In this document: positions 36,484 through 48,800 of the stretch, in pieces | Layout of the letters: each line of letters begins with the position of its first letter | Numbering within the stretch: position 1 is the first letter of the stretch | Source of the DNA: Acanthaster planci | Lineage: Eukaryota; Echinodermata; Asteroidea; Valvatida; Acanthasteridae | Direction of reading: 5' to 3' | NCBI RefSeq assembly: GCF_001949145.1 | Contig: NW_019091461.1 | Coordinates: 186,001 to 250,000, forward strand | DNA: 64,000 nt | Position numbers and translations under genes: made by a program | The notes under the pieces: generated by a model | Seen by the model: the letters and a program-made list of their open reading frames with translations, nothing else | What the model was told of the DNA's origin: nothing | The model's database searches: none

Positions 36484-39400
36484 GTTGGTAAGTACTCAAT
36501 TTTCATCAATGAAGTGGAAAGTGCAATATTATGCAGCCGTTGTTCAGTATTGCCACCCGGACCATTGTATTGAAGCTAATTTTTTTTTTCTTGTGCCTTG
36601 TTGTAATGTCCCTGCCTTGCTCTGCACACACTCAGCCTTCCTTCAACGCTAAGCCTTTCCTGCCTGCTGTGGTTTCCTCCCTTCCTCTAGGCTCCTGTCA
36701 CTGCTAAGTGCAAGGTGGATATCGCGACTGCCACATCCCATGCACCCACTAAACAGACGTTGTCGGGTAATTTGGGTGGGTTGGAATATTGCCAACAGTG
36801 GTCTACCCGCCCTTGTAATGATGCCATGCATAGTACACCCCCACCTCAGGCACAAAAGTTGAATTGTCATCTTGGATGTTATTGGACAAATCCTCTAGCT
36901 GAAATTCTGAAAGGATATACACTGAATAAATATAAGTACTATCCCTCTCTCCCCTCCTTTCCGTCAACAAGCCATTATTTAAAATCTAAACTTAAGATTT
37001 GTGATCTCGACTTTTTGTTTTTGGATTTTGTTTTGGTTTTAAATTTGCTGGTTGATGCTAATTTTTACTTCAGATGTCCTAGATATAACCCACATCTTAG
37101 TGCCAAGTGTCACGCGTGGTGACACCTGTCAAGTTGGATTCAGTCACACCATTGCAGTCCTGAACCAGCAAGACCCTTGTTTATGAAGCCCCACCTTTTG
37201 CTCTCTTGTCAAAAGATTTCCAAGCTGTTGTGCCACAAGTGCCTGGGTTGCCCACTTGGGAATTTTAACAAAAGAGGACTTAAAGGGAGACTGTTGAAAG
37301 GTGTCAGTGTGTAAACAGAAAGACACTGGCCCCCTGACTGGCGCCTGTGGAAAAATAAACATAAGTAGTCAATAGAGGGCTCACTAATTCATTAATGGAA
37401 GCTCAGAACAATTATTGATATATGTTTACTGTTTTACATAACTGAAAGGTCCACCTCACTTTGTGTCAGAAACAACTGTCTGGCTGGCAAGTGCACGCAC
37501 GCACATATATAGAAATGGGATAAAGCCTCTAGTTTATGGCTTCCATAAGGAAACATGCTATTTTTAGCTGGAGCCCCTTGCTTAATCAAGACGTAGCCCT
37601 AGACCCCTAAATGTACTGATTCCATTTTTGGCTTTTTTTGCTATTTTGGAAGTTTGCTGAAGATAAAAGTTGTTACCCTGTGTGGCGTTGACAGAATGGA
37701 AAAAATGCAAATATGTATTCCATATGCCATTCTCCTGGCCTAGTTGCTTTTACATTTTTCCATGTCCCACTCCCACCCAAAGGTTAATCTAATATTTTCT
37801 GCACAATCTGTATTTTTGTGCTATCCATGGATATAATTTCACAACCCCGGTAGCAGCAATGCATTTACTGTAGTAAAGTAATGCCAAGAGTAAATTAACT
37901 TTACAAAAAGTAAGGCAATGCTGCTGCAGTAAATGATGATGAAGGGGTGGAGCCTGAAAATGGGGGAGGGAGTGGCGGTTGATACAATGCTTGGATTCGT
38001 GGTAGTCTGGTATGATGGCGCATAACCGTGTAACCGCACTCTTTGAGGACCTGGGAAAATCCTCTGACCTGTGCTTCATGTGTACGTGACATGATTAAAT
38101 AATTTACTTGGATTCCTGAGGGTTTGTTTGGGACTTCCCCTGGATACTGTAGTCTGGTAATGTTACCTTTATACTTACATGAAGATACAACGGATACAAG
38201 CATTGAAAAATGTAACCCCTGCAATTGTGTCACTTTATTCCTAATGCTGAGGAATCTGCTTGGAAGTTACTTAAAAATTTTTTTTCCAAGAAAGGGATTC
38301 TTGCATATTTTTTCAACCTTGGTGTACTTCTTTTCATTTTTTGAAGAAAAGGTTCATCACGACTCTTACAGTTGAATAAGCGTTTGTCCAGTAACATAAG
38401 CCCATCCACAACCTGAAAGTGACTACAGAAAAACTGCCAGAAACCTCATCCGTCTTGTCTACAATGTCTACATTCTCCACTCGTTTATAACTCGGTGAAC
38501 AAGGCAATTGAACTCATGCTAAAAGGATTAGGTTTGATGTAGCAACTGCAAAATGTGGGAAAAATGACTTCCTTTAGAACAGAAACTGTTGTAAGACCTT
38601 CCACCATTTGCCCATTTGAGTAAATGTGTATGAATCACAAGTGTCATTCATTTTGGTGTTTGATTGTTCTGCTGCAAAGAGTTTGTGTTTGTTTTTTTTT
38701 ACCATAAAAGATACAAATCGTGCAATTTCAGTATGTGTTTACATTATTTTGGAGAATTTAATCAGTCATACCCAGATGTGTATTTTGGATTTAATGGGAA
38801 TAATTACTTTAATACAGGCGATTCACAATAGTGCGCCTCCAAGAGTTAGCAATGCATTGGCCAATTACAATGCACGAAATCTCTCGACCCGACAGTGTGC
38901 CTTAGACGCACACTGTTGTGAAACGCCCCTATTCAGCTCAGCATGATATGTGTTTGCTCTATTTTACTTGAGCGTAGTCGTTCTGCTGCCTCTTTTCTAC
39001 TTCAAAAATATTTTAGTAGGAATGAAACAAAAACCATGTTGTGTTGTCAGAGGGCAGGGGAGGCCATACTGTAAATAGCTCAACTCATCTTCCTTTGGCC
39101 CCCCCCCAGAATGTGATCACTTAAGAGAAGTATAAACTGGAGCATGACCACCACTTGTAACCACCGTGATTAATGAGATTAAGAGGCTGCACCCAATGTG
39201 TTGGATGCTTCTTATGACACACCTTGGAATCTTCAGGGTGCATTCTTACAAGAATCATGACAAGTGCAGATGGATTGAAGAAGGCAGCAAGGAGTCAGTC
39301 CAGTCCCAAGTGGCATTGAGGAGGATGCTGACGTTTTCATAATGAAACCTGTCCTGATCATTTGACCATCTGCAAGAAGCCCGTCAGAGTTGAGTTTTCC

Positions 39401-41678
39401 TTTTTCTTCTTCAGTTGCATTCCTGATGTGAAGTCGCTTGTCAGATCAATATTGCCACTTGGAAGAAAAAATCCAATAACACCAAGGGTAACGAGTTAGC
39501 CACCTGCAATGTAGCCACATGCTTGATGCAGAGTGACAACATGTTGATGTACAGTTTCTGTCAAGCAATAAGTTGAGTGAGTGAACCAGTTAGGGAGGGA
39601 CTACTCTCCATCCAACTAACATTTGAAGTTTTCACCCAATACATTATGCATAGCATCAATGATAAAGGTGCAAGAAGTAGTATACCAGCACGGGCATGTT
39701 GCACTTTTAAGCATGCTTCTGATGATAATTTGCAAGCATTCTGACCTGCTTTGCGCTCAGTGCACAAGAGTAGCCTCACTGGTGTCAGAGAGAGAGAGAG
39801 GCTTATCAGACACTTTGCCATTCTGCATCCTTTCCTGTGCAAAGACACGTACCGCCATTTTCGTCCCATCACTATCACATGATGCACTCTCCACTGGAAT
39901 ACGTAGGCCCCTCGAGATGTCCTCACTAGGCAACAAACGGCCCTTTCTCATTAGGTACACTTTAAGTCGGATGGCTTTTCCGTTCCAAATTCTGCCTCTC
40001 TGACACCTTTCATCCATGTCTTGCTCCTCCCCCTCCCCTCATTTCTGGATGCCAGCTGGCTTCTCATGTGTGGTACAATAGTGTGCTAACTTGTAACGTA
40101 CATGTGTGCCACTCATGCAAAGGGTGCTTGTGTTGGCAAATGCTATGTCCCATGGGATATGCAGAGAAAACCAAGATAATAATATGTTTTAACACCATGG
40201 AATGAAAAGAACTCAGCCCAGATCAGCATTCCTGAGAAAAAATTAACCATCAACTGGAGTCATATTAAATGGATTATCACAGATTTATTAGGTATTTTGA
40301 ACAGAGATCATTTTCAGTAACCAACACTGTAAGACTGTGTAGCATTAAATGAATTACCAAGGGAGCAGGAACATGTCGGAACAAACAATTTAAGCAGTAT
40401 TTGCCTCATTACAGCAGAACAATAACCAACTAAGAGGATGTTGTAATGAGAGCATGAAGAGGAGAACATCTTCTCAAGGAGACCGTGTCTCCTCACTTGG
40501 CAAAGGCACCCAGCATCAGAGGCAACATTTATTAAAATATTGTGTATTTGGATGGGCCTTGTCATTTTACTGTTGAATAGTCCTGATGTTGATGATCAGA
40601 ATTGTATTTCACTGTAATTTTTACTGTTTTTTTCTCACTTGGTCAGACCTAAGGGTCCATAACATGTCTCAAAGGACATGACTTTAATAATTCCAATAAG
40701 AAACAAAGAACAAAAATTAATTTAATATGTTATTGGTATCGTAAACACGGCCTAGATTTGTACATTTTAGACCAAATGAAATGATAATCTATTTAAGATC
40801 ATGAATCAACTTTATTGATTATAATTGAAGGCCATCATGAACATAATATGCACTGCAGGATGACAATATATGTACATCCTGAGTCTCCAGGAAGATATGT
40901 CGTTAGCTTGGCTATTCAAGTAGAACATGACCTCATGCTATGAAAGCGATGAGTGAATAGTTAATGATCACCCTACCCGTGGACTGCCCTGGATGTACGT
41001 GTACTTGGAAAGATTACTCAAAGATGTTCTACATCTGTCACAAAATGGCTTGTGCCACAGTTTATGAGACAGTAGCAGATATGGAGGAATGTACACCTGA
41101 CACACGACCCCCTCTCCATTTTACTGTAATTTTGGAGACAGCAACTTTCACCAAGATGAGAGGATCATAAAGTTTGTTCAGGTTTCACCTCCATTCTTGG
41201 TACCCCCCCCCGCCGCCCTTTTCATATAGATTCCTGGCCCCCTTTTTGGAAATACTATATCGGCTATGTATTCATCATGGTCATTAATGAATGAACGCTA
41301 TGTCCGTTTTATGTTACACTGATTCTACATACTGACTCCGAACAAGCTGTTCTTCTGTTCAAGGAACAGAGCCGGTGTATCCAAGAGACATTCCCCACAC
41401 AAGGAGGAAGGAAGACACATCAAGACACATCTTATCTCAATTTTCACTCTGTCTGCTGCCCAGTGAGTTTCAGCATCGAATGACAGTAGCTATACTAATC
41501 ATGATCACTGGCATGTAGGGTAGGTTTTCCACATCCATCCGTCCCTCGCACTGCAAACAGGATTCATTTTTTCGATTGATTTTGAAATGTGATCACCTGT
41601 CAAAAAGAGGAGATGTGGGTGTAATGTTTTCCAAACAAGTCAAATCATGAGGAAAAGAGGAGTCCACTTTTCAACCCA

Positions 41679-41710
41679 AATTGTCTGGATCCTGAAGGAT
41701 CCAGACAATT
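41679..41710. repeat. Perfect 15-bp-arm palindrome
   Basis: Arm AATTGTCTGGATCCT, two-base spacer GA, and its exact inverse complement. It stands alone with no flanking element recognised. Confidence 0.9.
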
Positions 41711-44700
41711 GAGGTTCCAGACGTTGAAGGATCGATCTAGGTTAATGGATGAATTGGTATAATCATATAGCCAGCGCACATGCACAAGTCAAAACAGTGT
41801 AACTTACTGTGATTGTCCCATTGGATGTAAGCGCTTCCTCTGAGTGTGTGAATGATAAAATAATCCCGAATATCGTCACTATTTTTACAAAGAGATAAAG
41901 TCTCGCTGGAAACTAAAAACTAGGTTTCACAAAATCACATTTGAAGTTGGTCTCTTTTTCATGAAAGAAGGGATCTTAAATGACAAAAAAAATGCAAAAT
42001 GAAAGTGATATTTATAGAAATCAATGAAGATTGTTTATTCAGTAAACAAACACTTTTCCTTGTTTGTGAAAATGCTAAAATTCATGTGACTTTTGTCTCT
42101 TAGAAAATAGCATGCACAGTAAACGCTTTTGCCATAATGTGTGCCAGATGCAAAATTGTTACAATTTGTATACATTTCCGGAGTCGACATTGTCTCTTTG
42201 TGCTTTTGCCCTTTATTAATGCTTTACCTCTGGGAGACAGCTTTGTCTCTTCGTGAAAATGCAAAATGTAGTGTAGTTGAACTTTGCCACACGGAGATCA
42301 TCATGATTTGGGCTGATTTTAGTACATTTGGTAAAAATTTATTACGCCAAGTTGTAGGCATCAAATAGATGAATTCATTTTACCCCCAAAAATGAAGAAA
42401 TTTGAAAAAAATCATGATTTGTGGGCCTCTTTGTCTGTTCTTGAAAATGGTGACAATATGCAGAAGTATAAAACAAACTCATCAATTTCTTTCCATTACA
42501 AATAAAATGCATGCAATGCCTTGTTTCCTCTTTGGATGCACCAGACTTTACAGTAGGTGTTGTGACAGAATTTCTTGATGAGCAGATTCAGACTGTTTAG
42601 AAATTATGGCAGAAATGATAAGTGCTGCCAAACTCCTTTGGCCAGAGTTCGTGTCTTGATCTGAGCATTTTTCCCACAAGGATTTTCCCACAGACTCGAG
42701 TCACCACACTGCAGTCACTCAGATTCTTGTAGGACCACTCCCAACCGAATTTAGAATGTCATGGCCACAGGAAAGCAACCCACCCCAGCTCTCATCCTTG
42801 AACTTTAAATATCATTGATAAATCATAAAACTGTCAGACTTTGACTTTAGTGAACAGATATGGACCTACGAGTAACTTCCCCATCAACCACCCCCCCATG
42901 ATAAAGTTATCATTACTAAAAATAATTGAATATATCCCTAAACAGCCAGGGTTCTTTGTGTTAAAGCATTTCTGAAGAGAAACTAAGATTCAAACAAGGA
43001 CAAATGTATGTTTGATGTCTGCAATATGAGTATGTTTATTTGTGTGTGTTAGTCCAGAACACCTGTAAAAAGTTGACTGCACTTTCTGCCAATTACATGT
43101 CAATTTACAGGAAATGTCAGTAAAACTACCGGGAAAGTAGCCATCAGCAAATTAAAACACTTTCATAATTTGCAAAGTTCCGTACAGTGTAATTTTATTT
43201 CCATTCTCGTCAGTGTCAATGTCCTGTTACTACTCTAATTTGCATCCTTATTAGCTTTTAAAGGACAGGTCAACAAAGAAAAAAGTGGGATAAGCATGGC
43301 CAGTTTTTTTTTTTTTTTTGGTCAATGGGGATTCCGTGAGAAGGACCCTGCCTTAGTGGCCGGGTAGCAGGAGTCTGTAATTAACCAATGTCCGTGCAGG
43401 AAATTCATAATCTTGCCCCAAGTCACCAACCCAGAATGGAGTGATGACTTTGTATCAGCTAGGGCAGTCGTAGTGACCTTTATAGTTTCTCTTTTTATGC
43501 AAATAGTAACCCCTTTCCCAGTTTTTGTGAAGGAAAACTTCACAGTGAGCATGCAACTATAACTACATTTAGTGATCTTTCATGTGGTACATCTGTAATT
43601 CTTGTCGCAATGAATTTGTGTCCAATTCACAGTTGGGAGTTGGAAGGAGTGACAAGAAAGATGAAATCAGGAGTAATAACTGGCGGAAATTCTTCCCTTG
43701 TTACAGATTTTATGGAGGGCAGATAAGAGAAATGATTCATTGATCTGTGACCAGATATTGCTTCGTCTTTGAAAAAGAAATACATAAATCATCTTGCCAT
43801 TCATAGTAAGTTCGAACAAATTTTTCAATTTCAAGCAGAAAAGATTTTTTATACACATACACCGTGTATCCACACTTGCATGTAAGCTGATCTATTTCAG
43901 TTTTTATACATCGAAGTCAGAAGAATAAAGATAATGAATTATTAGTAAAAATAGAAAAGAATGAATACCTTTCTTTACAGATATTACATGTGCTTCTCAA
44001 AGAAGCAATATGATATATAGCACCATACACACATGCTCTTTTAACATCTATTTACATAATATACGCTGATACCTGTTTGTATCCAATACCCGTCAAAATA
44101 CACTCAGAAAAAGATGAAATCCCTGTTAAAATTAGACAAGGGAAGATATGTTTGTATTGTCAAGAGTACCTCGCTTGAAATCATGTTTAATTACTTTATT
44201 AAACACAGATTCTTTTGTACATTGGTTTGGTTCACACAAATAAAAAAAAGTCAGGGAGTGATGACATCAGTAACAATGGATATAATTTCGACAGGTTGAA
44301 CCTGTAGATATGTCAAGACTCAGTGAAACGGACAGAAAAAATATAAACCTGCCTACTTTTTTCACTGTCTCTCACAATTAACGATAATTAAATACATTTT
44401 ATTAATTTTTTTCACCATTTGTACTGTTACTGACATATCCAGGCACAACATAAAGAAGAAAATGGCTATTCATTCAGGGAGGTCCGCATGGACCCTTTAA
44501 GGTGTTTGTAAATGGGTGATTGCTACAGTTGTTTCCATTTCCCAATATAAAATGATATTCAAAAGAATACGGGCAAAGTCTGCCAGCATGTAACCTGGAA
44601 GAGGATGGGTGGGGCATACAGTGTAGGTGAGGTCACTCGTAAGTTTTGGGTTGGGTCAGAGCTGCATGCTTAAGCTACAGCAGTGTTGTAATCTTTACAT

Positions 44701-45885
44701 CATTTAACGTTCACTTTTGGCTGCTGCTGTAATACTGTCCCTGTCAACTGATGGCAGGCAACAGACCACATCCAAATGTAGGTGTTTTGTGGCTTACAGC
44801 TTTGCTCTTTGCCAATGGCACACTATGGAGAACAGCTGTAGACTTAGCCAGTAATGCCAATTGTGGACATGGCCCCACATTGCCCCTTGATGGATGTGGC
44901 AGCATGCAGCGTCCAACTCACACAGTTGAGTCCTCCCGGGGTAACCATCACATTACACATATTCTGTGTTGCAAGATGATTAAGCTGTTGATCTTTGTCC
45001 GTACAACATGACTGTATGCCATGTAGCATGCCTTCATTCCCAAGCTTTGAACAAGCAGTCAAATAACCACCACATCCCAGGTGACCCGTTCCAAAAAAAC
45101 ATGGGCCTAGTAATAAGGTTAAGCTTTTTCAAATTGTTCATTTTCTTGAGTTGACACAAATCCAGTTTCCCAATTTAGAGGAAAAATTGTCAGACAGTTT
45201 TTCTGGGCCAGCTTGTCCTTGGAGGTATCTTATTTTAGAAAGCTTCATGGCTCCCCTCCCCACAATTTAGGGGTTTTCAAGACACCTGTCGATAAGAGCA
45301 GTTTGAGGTATTGGCCACTCAGGGTAACAGTAATCATCAGAACAGTATGATGCATTTGGATTTAAGTTAAAAAATACAATAGTATGTCCACAAACATTTG
45401 TCCAAGAATTTATACAGAGGGTTATTTACAGAGCAAGATATAATTTAGCATCCAATAATTTACAGGGTTGTTTAAATCATAAACATTAAATACTTTTGTA
45501 GATTTTTTTCTGATACGACGAAACCTTCAAGCTGAATGGAGGAAATGGCAGATATTTTTCTTCTTTTTATCAGTATATTTGCATTCATGCATTTAACTTT
45601 AGTGATAGCCAGTAATATTTGAACCGTTTTTAGTCCCCTCAATTGGTTTGTCAGGCTAATCCATGACTTGATATTCCTCTCTTTTTCTTTCACAGAAAAG
45701 CTTTTCAGATTTGTCTACCCAGTCTGCTCAATTCTGCTCCACAAAAAAGGGTTGTCAAAAGCCAAATTCATTTGGTCCTGAACAGGTCTATGATCTCAAG
45801 ATAGTTACAAGCATTTGAAGGAACACTCAAAATTGTGTGATTGTCGCAGTTCAAAATTAGCTTTAAAACATTTTTTTCTGGCGGT

Positions 45886-48800
45886 TCATACAGTACCAAC
45901 CCTCTTGCTCTTGGCACGTCTTCCTCTTGGCCTCATTTTCAAGTCGCTCCCCTTCTGACACCGTTTCATTTTGTTGGTGACTTGCCACTCGCAAACCCCA
46001 CTTGGTCTACGGACACAGGCAGAGTGCAGGGCTGCACAGTCATCCTCATGGAATAAGTAGGGGTTGTAAGCGCAGACGTCTTTTTCCTTGGCTTCCGGAG
46101 GCCAATATATGACACCAGGCTTGATCTGTGAGATGACGAAAGTAGGCATGTCTCAATAAAGCTAAAGCTGAGTTTGCCAGGGCTTCACATGTTGGTCATT
46201 CTTAGGAAAGTTGAATTTTAACAATTTTTTTTTGTTCACTAAAACTTAACTCAGTTGTTTTTATACCACAGAGTGTTTGTCACCACCAGTCGCCACTATC
46301 AATAAATCTATAAATCCCTCCACTTTGTTAGTAAACAGCAGTTAATGTAATGAGTGGTTTATTGATCAATTAGAGTAGCCCCATCATTGATCGGCCCAAC
46401 AGGTGATAGACTAGACTCCAGCAGGTGTCTATACCAATACTGTTGTAGCTGTGTTCATAAATTGTTTATGAGGTGATACAAGCCCACCAGGTACACCTTC
46501 AGAAGCTGTTGATAAGTCATTTGGTGGTGGGGGTATTTACAGGCTAACTGCCATTGAATTCTTTTCAATAATATTAATGAGGTTGTTGTAACCCCTCTAA
46601 TGACACGAGTTACTTCAAATCAATTTAGCCTTCAAGAGAGCCCTGGCCTCCAAGAGCAATTACAATAGGATTTGAGCCCAGTTGGGTGTATTTTTGTAAA
46701 CAAGTTGTGGTTTGACGTACAGTGCACTCATCACAGTATTTCTTGTAGATGTACTTCAGTCCTTGTCGCTGGCTCTTGGTCACGAGATGTGACTCAGCCA
46801 CCCAGTCACAAAGATGAATTGTCGGACCTCTCTCGGCAAAGTTTCCTGTAGGAGATCAGGAAATCATTAGAGCATGTCTCAATATAGGTGCTCAAAGGAC
46901 ATTCTATTTTTTCTAGGGGAAGAATGTTGGAATGACAAATCGTCTAGAACTAAGTTTTTATTTTATTTTTTATTTTTTAGGGGGGTGTTTTTCTTTTTTC
47001 CACCTGCGTCTCACGGTGTTTATTTTTTGTTTGTTTATTTCCATAAAAAGGTAAAACTTGTTGGGATACTCTGTTATTGCTGCAAATAGAAGTGTCATAA
47101 TTTCTTAAGACTACTACTTTGTTCACCTTATTGAAAAATGACAAGAAATAAAACTCACATCACTGTATTTGAAAAGGGACAAAATAAAACTCACTATTTA
47201 ATAGTAACTGTGCACCGTAATGAAATGCACACCCTGCTCAAAGTGACATCTTCCAAAAAGTTTGAAGTGGTCTGGTATATACTTTGCACTTCAGCCAATG
47301 TGTCACAGAAATCATCAAGGAGTTACTTAGATTTTGACCTATTTAAAAAAATGACCTCCTTTTACAAGAAGTGTCTTCTTTTATGATTTTGCCGGTTGCT
47401 GAGTGTGCTTAGTCCCAGAGGTTCCCAAGTTAGAAGGGAAACAGGCCACAAGTCTGTTTAAAGACAGACTCACTTCAAATTACATCAATTCCGGGTTCTG
47501 TCAGAATTTATGTCTCTGTTTTGACATGTAAGGAAGAATTTGTCTCTTGCCCTTTATGAATTCATAAATCAAACAGCAACAAACCACTTAATAACAACAT
47601 ATTTGACTGCATATGTATAATGCACCACGAGCTCATCCCTGAGGTATTAGATTCCGGTCAAGTTCTGTTCACCCTGCAGGCCATTTTAGCCGTTATGTGT
47701 AAGTAAATCAAATGCCCAACTCGTTCATCTAAAGCAAATTTAGAACCAAATCTTCAAATGCTGACTAAGATGTAACTCCAAAGAAGCAAGGGTACTTGCA
47801 TTGTGTTGAAAACAAACGACCATTCACTCCCATATGCTGAGATATCTTACCCAAGTGCACCATGAAAGTATTGGACAATAAGACAATCTTAGAAGTTTTA
47901 AGGTGTTACAGTGATCTTCTAACCTGTCAGCAAGTATTTCTTGCCCTCGTCCAGCATGGTCACGCCGCACATGCCGCTGTCAGCTGGGCTGATGATCTCA
48001 ATCCTGCTCCTGGCTAGTATCCGCTCCTCCCCCTTGTACACTTTCTCCACCTGCACGGTGTACCTCAGCCTCATGGCCCAGGTGTTCCAGGACTCCATCT
48101 CCCCCTCTGATAGGGGGCGGAGCATCTTGGGAGGTTTGGCCATCCTCAGCTTGCTGACTGCGGGAAACCTCCAGGGGGGTTTCGTCGTGGGCTGAGGGGT
48201 GGTGGGAAGGGACTGTGATGGACTAATTGGCTCGTAGGTCTTGCTGAGGATCTTGGCGCGAATAACTGTGGAATGTTAGGGGAAAATGAAGGAAAAAATG
48301 TAAGAAGTGCCTACTAATTCATTTGTGAAGGATCTTGGCATGAATAAGTATTGAGTTGACAGGAAAACTAATTAAAAATTGAGGAAAAATTGATTTTAGA
48401 TTTTAAGAAAAGTTTACTTATTCATTTGTAAAAGTGTAAGTTCTGTGGCCTGTGTTTGATACTTGGAGAATCGTAAAGGACATTCTGCTAGGAGTTGAAT
48501 CAAGTTGTTTATTTCTACGAATTTGTTTGTCCTCAGTGAGATGAGTTATGGGTCTGACCAGAAGATACTCCACTAGACACTTCAAAGTACAAAAATGAAA
48601 ATCAAAACAAACATTTTACAAATAACCCATTTTACAGATGTAAATCAAATCATTCCATTTCAAGCTCTGAATCTGTTACCATTCACAGAGAGTCATCAAG
48701 CACATTAACCTGAAGCCAGTACTGCCCCCCCCTTTTTTTGGTTGTCATGTCTGCCACTCTTTTAAACTACCCTGGATGTGCCAGTATGTGTTAATGAGGC

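Larger units (their letters stand above)
32158..45885. other. Long spacer between genes A and B
   Basis: About 13.7 kb, three times longer than other spacers in the array. It contains GACTC-type repeats, a terminal-inverted-repeat element, an assembly gap, a perfect palindrome and scattered short open frames. None of these is a convincing gene. No HPQ-type exon was found by eye, but the gap and the length leave room for a missed or degenerate copy. Confidence 0.45.

Noticed and set aside
36146-36573. Open frames of 115-132 codons across the gap
   Set aside because: They consist almost wholly of unknown bases.
40964-41170. Cysteine-containing plus-strand frame
   Set aside because: It superficially resembles a small secreted protein, but lacks a signal peptide, TIMP spacing and splice partners.
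47941-48195. Plus-strand open frame of 84 codons
   Set aside because: Antisense to the GC-rich exon 2 of gene A, which explains its lack of stops.
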